This document shows, piece after piece, positions 21,698 through 33,526 of a stretch of DNA of 64,000 nt. Every line of letters starts with the position of its first letter. The stretch's first letter is position 1. Source of the stretch: Cryptomeria japonica. Taxonomy: Eukaryota; Streptophyta; Pinopsida; Cupressales; Cupressaceae. Location: the NCBI RefSeq assembly GCF_030272615.1, contig NC_081412.1, forward strand, positions 692,300,083 through 692,364,082, given 5' to 3'. Position numbers and translations under genes: made by a program. The notes beneath the pieces are model-generated. The model was not told where the DNA came from, did not search any database, and saw nothing but the letters and a program-made list of their open reading frames with translations.

Positions 21698-23602
21698 TTA
21701 CAAACATTTACCTCTATCAAAAATTTGATTCTCATCACCTGATATATTGATCAAAACAAAGGCACCTTCTAGTAACAACTGAGCATGATCATTATGATCA
21801 ACCTCTTTTGTCTCATTACTGAAATAGCTAGTGTGCATACCTTTGGTGTAATTTTGAACTTTGTGATCACACCCTATTTCAACACAAGTAAAATCATGAG
21901 ACAAATCACCATAGAGGCATTCCCACAAGCTAACATACCTTTCACTGTCCCACTCAACTCTATCATTTGCAAGGACATCATCATGCTGAACTTGAAAAAT
22001 AAAACACTCATTTTCAACATTGCAGTTCCTATTAGCAGATGCCTTATTACCATTTAAATCAATAGAATGAGGGATACTACAAACCAACTGATGCAAACAA
22101 GGAACACGAATATTACCATCCAGATGTGATACTTCACTATGCTAATCACACCTCATACTATCCTTGCTTATCAAACTGAAAATCTCTGCATTCTCAACAC
22201 CCCATTCATGGAAAAGAATGCATACCTCTGGCTGAAGCAAATCCTCAGCTGAATCTTTTTCATCCAAACTTATTTCCACCTGAAACACTTTCATTTGTGG
22301 TTTTAAACGATCATCACATAATCCATGCCTCTTAGCTTCATCATGAAATAAATTCTTACAACTCATGCTATTGCTGTTTGGAATTTCATCAGTATTATGG
22401 ACTGGTTCATCATTTACAACATTTGGCTCATCAGTTATCTCTTCATACAAAGGGTTAGCAACCAAATGGACAATCCATTTATGAACATTATGGCACTGAA
22501 CTGGTTGGTCCGTATCTATATCAACATTGAATAGAACATTAGTAAAATTACTAAAGACACCATCCATTCGATCATCATAATCATCTTCATCAAGCAAAGA
22601 AGAAATTGACACTTGGCTAGAACAATCCTCAGTGTTCCATGTTTCACATCCATAAGATTTCATCTTTTGACCATCATTCTGAAAATCAAGATAATCGAAC
22701 TTATCTTGCCACAATTGATCTTCTTCACCAATTGAACACTCGTCATCAGCCAAACAATGAAAATGAACATCGTTGCCATTTACTTCATCAGATGAGTTTT
22801 CAGCATGTTCACTAAAATGATCTGTCATAAAACCATCTATTGGATTGGCATGTTCATCAGGTGTGCGAGCATTCAATTCACAGTCCTTTTCCGCAGAATC
22901 CTCTTCACTATATTGCAGAAGGTCTTTATTAACAGCTTGAAGGCTCTCCAACATTTGAACCTTTTTGTCCACAACTTCAAGAGCTTTCTTAAGTTCTGCA
23001 ATCTTCTGGACTTGAATTGCACTTTGTTGTTCCATGTGAGATTTCGTAAACTTTTGTCCATCCATGTGTGTTATATCTTCATCGCAATCATGTGTACCAT
23101 TACAATTTTCTGAATTAACATTGTGCATATCTTTCAAAAAAGAAAGATTATCAACATGATTATAAGAAACGAAGTCTGAAGTGAAATTTGCAAAAATATT
23201 TACTTCATCCTCAACACAATTGACATCATCAATGTTTAAAAGAGGATCAGCTATTGTTCGCACCAAACAATTCCGATTTTCATCATATTGTACACTTTCA
23301 CTTGCACAAACAACAACACTTAGTAATCCCTCTGTATTTGGTATTTCAACATCAAATACATTAGCAGCATGTAAAGATTGATGGTCATCACCATCATTAT
23401 TTTCACCAATATTATCTTGGAGAGATGCATGATTCACTTGGTAATTAGCAGCCACATAATCAACATAACCGGCATACAAATCAAATGGTACATATCCCTT
23501 GTATATATCTGTCTCTGTATGAATATTTTCACAATGCTTCCCACTGATCATTCCATCACTACTGCGAGAGACAATCGGCATTAACAACAAAGGTTCTTGA
23601 CT
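21698..23602 (-). pseudogene. Long acidic ORF downstream of D gag, copy 1 (unknown)
   Basis: I do not recognise this protein. It continues in the frame of the gag C-terminal half, with TAG stops at 23601-23603 and about 22142, both of which are sense codons in copy 2. The translation is rich in Asp, Glu, Asn and Ser, contains a coiled-coil segment (KIAELKKALEVVDKKVQ) and a NPLYEE motif near 22440, and has no protease, reverse transcriptase or integrase signature. Its position is where pol should be. It could be the spacer found after gag in some Tat/Ogre-like elements, or a captured sequence. Total open length is about 630 codons. Confidence 0.65.
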
Positions 23603-24411
23603 CTAATTTAAATCTAAAACACATGCATCATAAAAGCCATTTGGAACTGCAGAGCTTAATGCACCTAGACATGGAATGATTTGCTGAGACTCACATGGTA
23701 TTTCACCATTGAAGGTGCTTTGACAAGAAACCACAACAGACACAAACCTCTTAGCTATCTCAAATTTCAAGTTATTTTCCATATCCCTAGGTGTTTTAAA
23801 GGCTTCATACAAGGTTTTGTGTTCTTTGTTTCTCAATAGGAAACCCATCTTCTCATCAAATGCACTCATATAAACATCCAGACATACTTTATCACCAAGT
23901 TTATACTTTCTGGAAATTTTGGACAAAGCTTGTGAAAATCTGATATTAAACGTTGGTTACCAATTCATCTTCCCTAATTTGTATATAAGTGTATTCTTTC
24001 AGCAAGTCAGAATCACTCACCTTCTCATCGAATTTATCCATGAAATCTGAAACCAATTCTTCCCATGAGGTAATAGAATTCACTAGCAAAAAAGAGAACC
24101 AATCTCTTGCATCCTCTTTTAATGACTGAATAAACAACTTCATGCATACATCTTCTTGGCAAATTTTGAAATCTCCTATCAAATCTGAAAATCTTTTAAC
24201 ATGTTGACATGCTGATTCTGATTTCTTCCCATTGAAAATTGGCAAATACTTTCTAATTTCTATGGGTATGGGATTTGGGTAACCTTGAATATCTCTGAAA
24301 TTTAGAGCAGCATAATGGTTCATGATGAAACTTCTTATTCTTTGGTTGTGACACTTCACCAGGCATGGCTCTATGTGGAAATACACAAGGTTGAAAATCT
24401 TTACTATTCAT
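23603..24411 (-). pseudogene. Ty3/gypsy-type gag of D, copy 1
   Basis: The N-terminal half (24411-23946) contains the Retrotrans_gag core: YLPIFNGKKSESACQHVKRF, LFIQSLKEDARDWF, SITSWEELVSDFMDKF. It ends at a stop after DELVTNV. The C-terminal half continues in another frame at 23926 (YKLGDK, AFDEKMGFLLRNKEHKTLYE, ENNLKFE), matching the usual gypsy Gag order. This frameshift is also present in copy 2. Copy 1 has an additional small indel near 24340 that puts the predicted start (24411) out of frame. No zinc knuckle is visible. Expected role: particle assembly. Confidence 0.8.
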
Positions 24412-25266
24412 TTTTCTTACTCCCACAAATGATTATATAACTTTGGATAAAAGAGTCCTTATACTGAAACTGTTCATAACATTGCTTGACACAGAACTTT
24501 TCCAAATTTTTGCATACTATAATAGAAGAACATATACTCTGGATATTTTAGCAGAATAGATATGCAAACTAATTCGAAATACTCTCTTTCCCTCTTTATT
24601 AGTGCTGTTCACTAAATGGGAAAACTATTTTAGTAATTCAAATTTTCAGAGGAAATTGTTTTGCATCTGAATCCTTTGAAAATACTTGGAGATTTGCAGC
24701 TATAAAACTTGTAAATCTGAAGATCTACTTCACCTTTAGCATGGTCTTTTATCACAGAGTCGCCACCTCTTGCATAGAGGATATTTTGAACAGTAGAATG
24801 CCACTCAACACTTATTCAAATTCTTTACTATCTCCTTCAATCTCGCTACAACCAATTCACTCTTCCAGGCTATTACTGCACTTTTCTTCTCAAGCTTTTA
24901 TGATGAAAGCACTTATCTGTGAATCTGCTAATTAAACCATCTGCACCATAATATGATTCATAAGATTATCTAATAATCTTGTGAATGTCTTGGAATACAA
25001 ACTTCCTTCAAGCACCGGTACAGAGACTAGAGTCGCCACCCAATAAGGAAGTGGGAAAAAGTTTGTATACAGCTGCAAGGACTTGGTCACAACTAAGCAA
25101 TATAACTTTTATTTGTTACTCCTTCATACAATATATGACATATAAAACATATCATGTTATAGATCCAGAACAAGAACTATTCTCTTCACCATAAAATCAA
25201 TTTACACTCTGTGCATACACAATGGACTGACTAACTCGATGAAATTAGGCAATTTCTATTCAGCTT

Positions 25267-25283
25267 CCCCAACAGAGTCGCCA
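25267..25283 (-). promoter_or_regulatory. Primer binding site of D (copy 1)
   Basis: The minus strand reads TGGCGACTCTGTTGGGG, eight A residues after the end of the LTR. This kind of site is complementary to a tRNA 3' end, probably tRNA-Arg as reported for Tat/Ogre-like elements; the tRNA identity is from memory and not checked. Copy 2 (33503-33518) is mutated. Confidence 0.7.
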
Positions 25284-25290
25284 TTTTTTT

Positions 25291-28200
25291 TGTTCACCAA
25301 TAGTTATAACCCAAGTATACCTGCAAATCTATCTATGAGATAGCCAATCTCAATCAATGAAACACCTCAGGGCTTGGACAACATGACAAGGATATGAATC
25401 CTTCTACTCTTCAGGCTCTGCAAAACCTAGGCGGGTATACCTTTGATGCATTTAATCAGACCTAATACACACAGGACTACATCAATCAAAAACAAATGGA
25501 TCTCAAAAGGTTCATAAACTAAGAGATAACTGCAGATGGGCTAGATGCACACTTGCAACTCAACATTTTGAATCATGAGATGGAGGGACACTTCCACATA
25601 ACATAAAATATAAAAAGATATTCTGATTTTTTATTTATAAAAGGTGTTCTGATTCAATATTACAAGAGACCAGTGCCTTATCCAGGCCACAGAGTCATGC
25701 ATAAAACTAGATGAGAAATCTCAGATGCAAGTTCTTTTCAATATTAAATTTTCATGTATCAATGCCTTACATTAATACAATCCTCTGCTCTGTCACAAAA
25801 CCATACTTATATGTAGATATCCAATATGCATTCAAAATCATTAATGTTGGGTTTTAGGATTTAAATCCTTCCTTGAAGAATACTGAAAAGACAACATTAC
25901 ACTCTTAGAGGAATCTAAAAGAGACAACTCAAATTATCCTTGATAATATGAAATTATATGAATCTGAGTACATTTTGGAGACAATTTCATGGAAAACTCA
26001 CACATGCCTTGCACATGTGTGAACCTGCAAACTGAAACTAAACCTACAATAAAGACAACACTGAAAACATAGATGAACACACTGTCATTTGCATTGATAA
26101 AAGGATGCCATCACTTGAACCTACAATTTCGGATTTCTCCCTTGGAGCAAATCTCTCAAAAACTAGAACCCCTACAACTGAGAAGAATTGGGAATAAGAA
26201 GGAGAGGGAAGAGAATCAAATCTACAACTAAAAATTGCCAAGTGTCTCCCCTCTAACTAAATTTTGTTACCATGGGAACTGCTTCCAAAATATCCCACAT
26301 TTTTCAAAACTAACCTCATAATCGGATTCCTCACTCCGAGAGCTTTCCGAAAACATATAACACTTTATATTTTGGCCAAAATTTAGACCCTGGGCGAATT
26401 AATTCCCCAATGTGCTCAATCATTTAAATTTTCGAAATTTAATATAGTTTAGACTATATCATTTACTCATTTTAATTTTGATTTTTGCCTCCATATGTGC
26501 TCTGACGCTTTGCCACGTGGCGGGATCTGATTGGTCGATGGGGTTGACCGGACGCCACCTGGGATGGCACCTCATCACTGCCACGTCATCTGCTTTGTCA
26601 CTACCACTTGGCTGCCACATGTACACCACCTCAGTGCCACATCATCACCACCTCTACGCCATGTCATCGCCACCTCACCGGAACCCGCCTGCTAGAGGGC
26701 TGACTGTACCTGCCACCTGGCTTTTGCAACTTCATGGGGTGTAGCTCCCGTGCATCTTCCTTTCATGAAATAGCGCACACTTTTGATCCATCTCGAACTT
26801 GCTCACTCATTAAGCTGACCTTCCTCTGCAAAATTTTGCATGTTTGACTTGGGAAGCGTGCTTGCGTGGGGTCCACCTGGTCACTGCTATGTCATCTCCT
26901 CTATCGCCTCAGGATCCGTGCTCGTGCGTGGGCCCACCTTGGGTGCCATGAAGCACCATCCGTCAAAAGCCTTTATGGCTTAGACATATTACTACTGTGG
27001 AGCATTCGATATAAACATTTAATAAAAACACTTCCCAGTGCATGTGGGACAATGCCTCACACCTAGAACTGCAAGTTTTTTGAAGATTTTCATGCCCAAT
27101 CTGGCAATACCTTTGCTTTGGAGTTTTTAAATCTTAGACTAAATGCCTTCTTCATTTCTCCCACGCTATACATCTGCAAAGAGGACGTTGGCAACATTGG
27201 CAATTGATTTGCATAAAGATTTTAACCATTTTTACTTGCCCTTTTCCATTGCATAGGGGAGGAAATGCTATTACATTTTTCTTTGAAAGTTAATGTTTTT
27301 ACCCTTGCCCATTGCATTGGCTGAAGATTTCAATGTCTTTCCATTATTTAACAGCACATGAAGGGAGGGTGTTGGCAGATTATGTGGAGCTGGAGCTGTT
27401 TGAAAACTTGTTTTGATACCCTCCAAACACCACACAGTAGGCAAGGAGAATTCTGGCAATTTCACTTTCTTGAGAGTTTCGAAAATCCTAACACCAAACA
27501 CAAGGGATTTGGCATTTAACTTGCCACTGCTCCAACCACGAAGGATGAAGAAAAAATGTGAGAATGGAGATGCTTTAACTACATTACACTTGCCCAAATT
27601 AAGAAAAACTTCTGCTGCTACAACCACGTAGAGGGGAGGGAAGAAGTCATTGATTTGCATTTACTACTAGTTTAAAGTTTTACATTACCTTACATGACCA
27701 CGTGAGTGGGAGGAGAGCATTGCCAAAACATTTGCTTGAAAACCCTTTTAAAAGCCTCCTCCACCCTTTCACGTGAAGTGCCAATTATCATTTTGCCATA
27801 ACATTTCCTGTGGTTGCTGATAGCAGGGATTTTACACTTAGCCAGTCACATAGAGGGAGTTGGGATGCTTGGTATTATATTAGTTTGAATGGAAAATTCC
27901 ATTGGCATTTGATTTTGTTGAAACTTGTTTTAAACTTAAAAATTTTACTCCCCAAACACCATGTGCCTGGGAGGATGTTGGCTAGAGATCATTTAAATCA
28001 AAGCCTCCTTGCCTCTCTGTTCAAGGCCCACACAGGAGGAAGAATGTTGGAGTTACGCATATTTTACCAATTGAAAGTTGTTTGAAAGTTTTTTGAATCT
28101 GCTGTTTAATGCCCAATCTGCCATGTGAGGGAGGAGATGAGCTTCAAACTTGCTAATTGCAACTTGCTTTTAAAGATTTCCATTGCTGCACCTCACATGG

Positions 28201-29700
28201 GAAGGGGATTTAGCATTCACCTGCCAATATGCATTTGCCCGAATGTTTTAATTGCTGCTCTTTGTTCATGGCCATATATTGACATGTAAACTAATATCTT
28301 ATGGCTGCCAATGTTGTAAAATATCTTTTGATGCATTTAACCACTGCCATAGAGTTGTACATTTTAATAATACCCATAATTAACATCAATTTGTTAAAGT
28401 AGACTAGCGAATCAATTTACTGAAACTTCTAAACTCTTGTCCATCCCATGCCATTTGCCAAGAGGATTAAGCATTATGTGATAAAAAATAATGAACGGGC
28501 ATGAGCGAGGTTGGGCCCCAGAGTGGGTCCGACTAAAAAAAAATTCGTTTTCATGCAACTGACCTCTGAAATACTTTAGGAACCTCAAACACACCTCTGG
28601 GAAGGATCGGCATCATTTTCGGATCATCCGACTGAATTTTGCAACCTCCAAGCGATTACACCACATTTTCGCATTTAATCGCGAAGACGTAATTTTCAAA
28701 GTGGTCAGAACACCTTTCTGGACCACACCATCTGACAGGCATGTACTCTCATATACAAGCATGAAATATACCAAACGATCTCTCAAGATGAGTCCCAAGC
28801 GAAGAGATATTAATTTCCAAAAATGCCCAACTGGCTTTGTCGACACTGCGAGCTTGATGAAGTCAATGTCCTGGCAACACATGACACCTTTCTCAAAAAT
28901 ATCAAACGACCTCCGTAGGCCTTCAAATTTGAAACATAGGTACCTTAAAGTACATATTAAATATTTAAATTCTCAGTTCGATCCCCAAACTGACAGGATG
29001 CAAACGGCGCACTCACCAAAATGGCTACATTAACTGATATAACACTAGATTGCGGATAACTAAATTTGATGGTAAAATGAGCTCTTTTGAAAACCAATCA
29101 AACGGATTGATAAAGGCTTGAAATTTGAAATGTATCTCATCATTTATACCAACATTAGCCCAGAACAAACATTCTGACATGACGCTTACTGAGGCAAATT
29201 TTACACTTGTGCGAAACAGGGCTCCGACTAGTTGTCAAAATAGGGACTTGCCAAAACACACAAACTGCAAATGGATTTGGCTTCAAAAATTGAGCAAATG
29301 GATTCATCAAGACCTGAAATTATGCAAACTGACTCACACTTATGCATAGAATTGAATCCATTATTCAAATTTTTCATGATGATCAACAGGGCAAAAGATG
29401 TAATATCTCAGAGTAGGCTACTCAATAAAATATGCATTTGTACGTAAAATGCACTTCCAGCTCACCCCTCAAACTGGGTACCTCATAAACTTATCCAAAT
29501 TGAATTCTAAAAGTTGCACATCACTGAATAGGCCAAATGAAAGGTGTGGGACATGAATCCCGAGCCTTACCCTCTGAAACTCAACTAGCCCCATTTTACC
29601 CTCTCACAAACTAGGCCCATCAAACTGACTCATTTAGGTATGCAGAGAAATTTTTTGGATTGAGCCTCTAAACTTGGCTAAATTTTAATTAGTCCCAACA
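25291..29700 (-). repeat. D LTR copy 2 (middle, shared)
   Basis: 4,410 bp, tgttcaccaatagt to ttagtcccaaca. It serves as the 5' LTR of internal copy 1 and the 3' LTR of internal copy 2, the hallmark of a tandem retroelement. It retains the perfect G-box (26512-26521) and TATA box (26363-26369). Confidence 0.9.
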
Positions 29701-29929
29701 ATGGCTCTGACTGGGGATGGTTTTTTGCGAGATCAACACAAGAATCCAGATATCTTTGGTTAAGCAGACCACCCAAAAACAGATCATTCTTCTCTTCTCA
29801 TCTCATTTCAAAATAGGGCTTCCTTATTCTACCCAAACAGCAGAGCACCTTATTGAAAACCACACAACTGAAGCAAAGTGACTGTACAAAATATACAAAC
29901 CAACTCACAACTAATCATAACTACTCCAC

Positions 29930-31830
29930 TTACAAACATTTACATCTGTCAAAAATTTGATTCTCATCACCTGATATATTGATCAAAACAAAGGCACCTT
30001 CTAGTAACAACTGAGCATGATCATTATAATCAACCTCTTTTGTCTCATTACTGAAACAGCTAGTGTGCATACCTTTGGTCTGATTTTGAACTTTGTGATC
30101 ACACCCTATTTCAACACAAGTAAAATCATGAGACAAATCACCATAGAGGCATTCCCACAAGCTGACATACCTTTCACTGTCCCACTCAACTCTATCATTT
30201 GCAAGGACATCATCATGCTGAACTTGAAAAATAAAACACTCATTTGCAACATTGCAGTTCCTATCAGCAGATGCCTTATTACCATTTAAATCAATAGAAT
30301 GAGGGATACTACAAACCAATTGATGCAAACAAGGAACATGAATATTACCATCCGGATGTGATACTTCACTATGCTGATCACACCTCATACTAACCTTGTT
30401 TATCAAACTGAAAATCTCTGCATTCTCAACATCCCATTCATGGAAAAGAATGCATACCTCCAGCTGAAGCAAATCCTTAGCTGAATCTTTTTCATCCAAA
30501 CTTATATCCACCTGAAACACTTTCATTTGTTGTTTTAATCGATCATCACATAATCCATGCCTCTTAGCTTCATCATGAAATAAATTCTTATAACTCATGC
30601 TATTGCTGTTTGGAATTTCATCAGTATTATGGACTGGTTCATCATTTACAACTTTTGGCTAATCAGTTATCTCTTCATACAAAGGGTTAGCAACCAAATG
30701 GACAATCCGGTTATGAACATTATGGCACTGAACTGGTTGGTCCGTATCTATATCAACATTGAATAGAACATTAGTAAAATTACTAAAGACACCATCCATT
30801 CGATCATCATAATCATCTTCATCAAGCAAAGAAGAAATTGACACTTGGCTAGAACAATCCTCACTGTTCCATGTTTCACATCCATAAGATTTCATCTTTT
30901 GACCATCATTTTGAAAATCAAGAAAATCAAACTTATCTTGCCACAGCTGATCTTCTTCACCAATTGAACTCGTCATCAGCAAAAGAATGAAAATGATTAT
31001 TGTTGCCATTTACTTCATCAGATGAGTTTTCAGCATGTTCACTAAAATGATCTGTCATAAAACCATCTGTTGGATTGGCATGTTCATCATGTGTGCGAGC
31101 ATTCAATTCACAGTCCTTTTCCGCAGAATCCTCTTCACTATATTGCAGAAGGTCTTTATTAACAGCTCGAAGGCTCTCCAACATTTGAACCTTCTTGTCC
31201 ACAACTTCAAGAGCTTTCTTAAGTTCTGCAATCTTCTAGACTTGCATTGCACTTGGTGTTCCATGTGAGATTTCGTAAACTTTTGTCCATCCATGTGTGC
31301 TATATCTTCATTGCAATCATGTGTACCATTACAATTTTTTGAATTAACATTGTGCATATCTTTCAAAAAAGAAATATTATCAACATGATTATAAGAAACG
31401 AAGTCTGAAGTAAAATTTGCAAAAATATTTACTTCATCCTCAACACAATTGACATCATCAATGTTTAAAAGAGGATCAGCTATTGTTCGCACCAAACAAT
31501 TCCAATTTTCATCATATTATACACTTTCACTTGCACAAACAACAACACTTAGTAATCCCTCTGTATTTGGTATTTCAACATCAAATACATTAGCAGCATG
31601 TAAAGATTGATGGTCATCACCATCATTATTTTCACCAGTATTATCCTGGAGAGATGCATGATTCACTTGGTAATTAGCAGCCACATAATCAACATAACTG
31701 GCATACAAATCAAATGGTACATATCCCTTGTATATATCTATCTCTGTATCAATATTTTCACAATGCTTCCCACTAATCATTCCATCACTACTGCGAGAGA
31801 CAATCGGCATTAACAACAAAGGTTCTTGAC
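29930..31830 (-). pseudogene. Long acidic ORF of D, copy 2 (unknown)
   Basis: Same unknown acidic protein as in copy 1, with a different set of breaks. Copy 2 is intact at the two copy-1 stops, but has its own stop after ASESV (about 31516), a frameshift near 31245 in the coiled-coil segment, rearranged sequence near 30965-31000, and a TAG after NPLYEEITD (about 30660). The differing breaks show that the two copies decayed independently after duplication. Confidence 0.65.
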
Positions 31831-32650
31831 TCTCATTTAAATCTGAAACACATGCATCATAAAAGCCATTTGGAACTGCAAAGCTTAATGCACCTAGACA
31901 TGGAATGATTTGTTGAGACTCACATGGTATTTCACCATTGAAGGTGCTTTGACAAGAAACCACAGCAGACACAAACCTCTTAGCTACCCCAAATTTCAAG
32001 TTATTTTCCATATCCCTAGGTGTTTTAAAGGCTTCATACAAGGTTTTGTGTTCTTTGTTTCTCAATAGGAAACCCATCTTCTCATCAAATGCACTCATAT
32101 AAACATCCAAAAATACTTTATCACCAAGTTTGTACTTTCTGGAAATTTTGGACAAAGCTTGTGAAAATCTGATATTAAACGTTGGTTACCAATTCATCTT
32201 CCCTAATTTGTATATAAGTGTATTCTTTCAGCAAGTCAGAATCGCTCACCTTCTCATCGAATTTATCCATGAAATCTGAAACCAATTCTTCCCATGAGGT
32301 AATAGAATTCACTAGCAAAAAAGAGAACCAATCTCTTGCATCCTCTTTTAATGACTGAATAAACAACTTCATGCATACATCTTCTTGGCAAATTTTGAAA
32401 TCTCCTATCAAATCTGAAAATCTTTTAACATGTTGACATGTTGACATGCTGATTCTGATTTCTTCCCATTGAAAATTGGCAAATACTTTCTAATTTCTAT
32501 GGGTATGGGATTTGGGTAACCTTGAATATCTCTGAAATTTAGAGCAGCATAATGGTTCATGAAGAAACTTCTCTTATTATATGGTTGTGACACTTCACCA
32601 GGCATGGCTCTATGTGGAAATACACAAGGTTGAAAATCTTTACTATTCAT
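31831..32650 (-). pseudogene. Ty3/gypsy-type gag of D, copy 2
   Basis: It starts MNSKDFQPCVFPHRAMPGEV at 32650 and contains the same Retrotrans_gag core. An 8-bp tandem duplication (gttgacat, about 32430-32440) shifts the frame within the QHV region; this is not in copy 1. The stop after DELVTNV and the shift into the C-terminal half are shared with copy 1, so that lesion predates the duplication or is a normal feature of the family (for example a programmed shift). Confidence 0.8.
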
Positions 32651-33526
32651 TTTTCTTACTCCCAAAAATGATTATATAACTTTGGATAAAAGAGTCCTTA
32701 TACTGAAACTGTTCATAACATTGCTTGACACAGAACTTTTCCAAATTTTCGCATACTATAATAGAAGAACATATACTCTGGATATTTCAGCAGAATAGAT
32801 ATGCAAACTAATTCGAAATACTCTCTTTCCCTCTTTATTAGTGTTGTTCACTAAATGGGAAAACTATTTTAGTAATTCAAATTTTCAGAGGAAATTGTTT
32901 TGCATCTGAATCCTTTGAAAATACTTGGAGATTTTCAGCTATAAAACTTGTAAATCTGAAGATCTACTTCACCTTTAGCATGGTCTTTTATCACAGAGTC
33001 GCCACCTCTTGCATAGAGGATATTTTGAACAGCAGAACGCCACTCAACACTTATTCAAATTCTTTACTATCTCCTTCAATCTCGCTACAACCAATTCACT
33101 CTTCCAGGCTATTACTGCACTTTTCTTCTCAAGCTTTTATGATGAAAGCACTTATCTATGAATCTGCTAATTAAACCATCTGCACCATAATATGATTCAT
33201 AAGATTATCTAATAATCTTGTGAAAGTCTTGGAATACAAACTTCCTTGAAGAACCGATACAGAGACTAGAGTCGCCACCCAAAAAGGAATTGGGAAAAAA
33301 TTTGCATACAGCTGCAAGGACTTGCTCACAACTAAGCAATATAACTTTTATTTGTTACTCCATACAATATATGACATGTAAAACATATCATGTTACAGAT
33401 CTAGAACAAGAACTATTCTCTTCACCATAAAATCAATTTACACTCTGTGCATAGAGAATGAACTGACTAACTAGATGAAATTAGGCAATTTCTATTCAGC
33501 TTCCCCAGTAGAGTCACCTTTTTTTT

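Larger units (their letters stand above)
21469..25290 (-). mobile_element. D internal region, copy 1
   Basis: Minus-strand order: primer binding site (25267-25283), about 0.85 kb of leader (24412-25266, no gene), gag (24411-23603) and acidic ORF (23602-21698). The stretch 21469-21697 next to the 3' LTR has no clear polypurine tract; the sequence touching the LTR on the plus strand is atggctctgactgggga, which looks like a second, outward-facing primer-site motif. Confidence 0.85.
29701..33526 (-). mobile_element. D internal region, copy 2
   Basis: Same organisation as copy 1 at 8.2 kb distance. The primer site at 33503-33518 is degenerate (tggcgactct has become ggtgactcta on the minus strand). 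The leader 32651-33502 has no gene. 29701-29929 repeats the atggctctgactgggga end. Confidence 0.85.

Noticed and set aside
22805-23113. Plus-strand 102-codon frame rich in Phe and Ile
   Set aside because: Antisense of the acidic ORF of D; not kept at full length in copy 2.
25267-25283. Possible tRNA gene fragment
   Set aside because: Only the 3'-end complement of a tRNA is present and it abuts an LTR, so it is a primer binding site.
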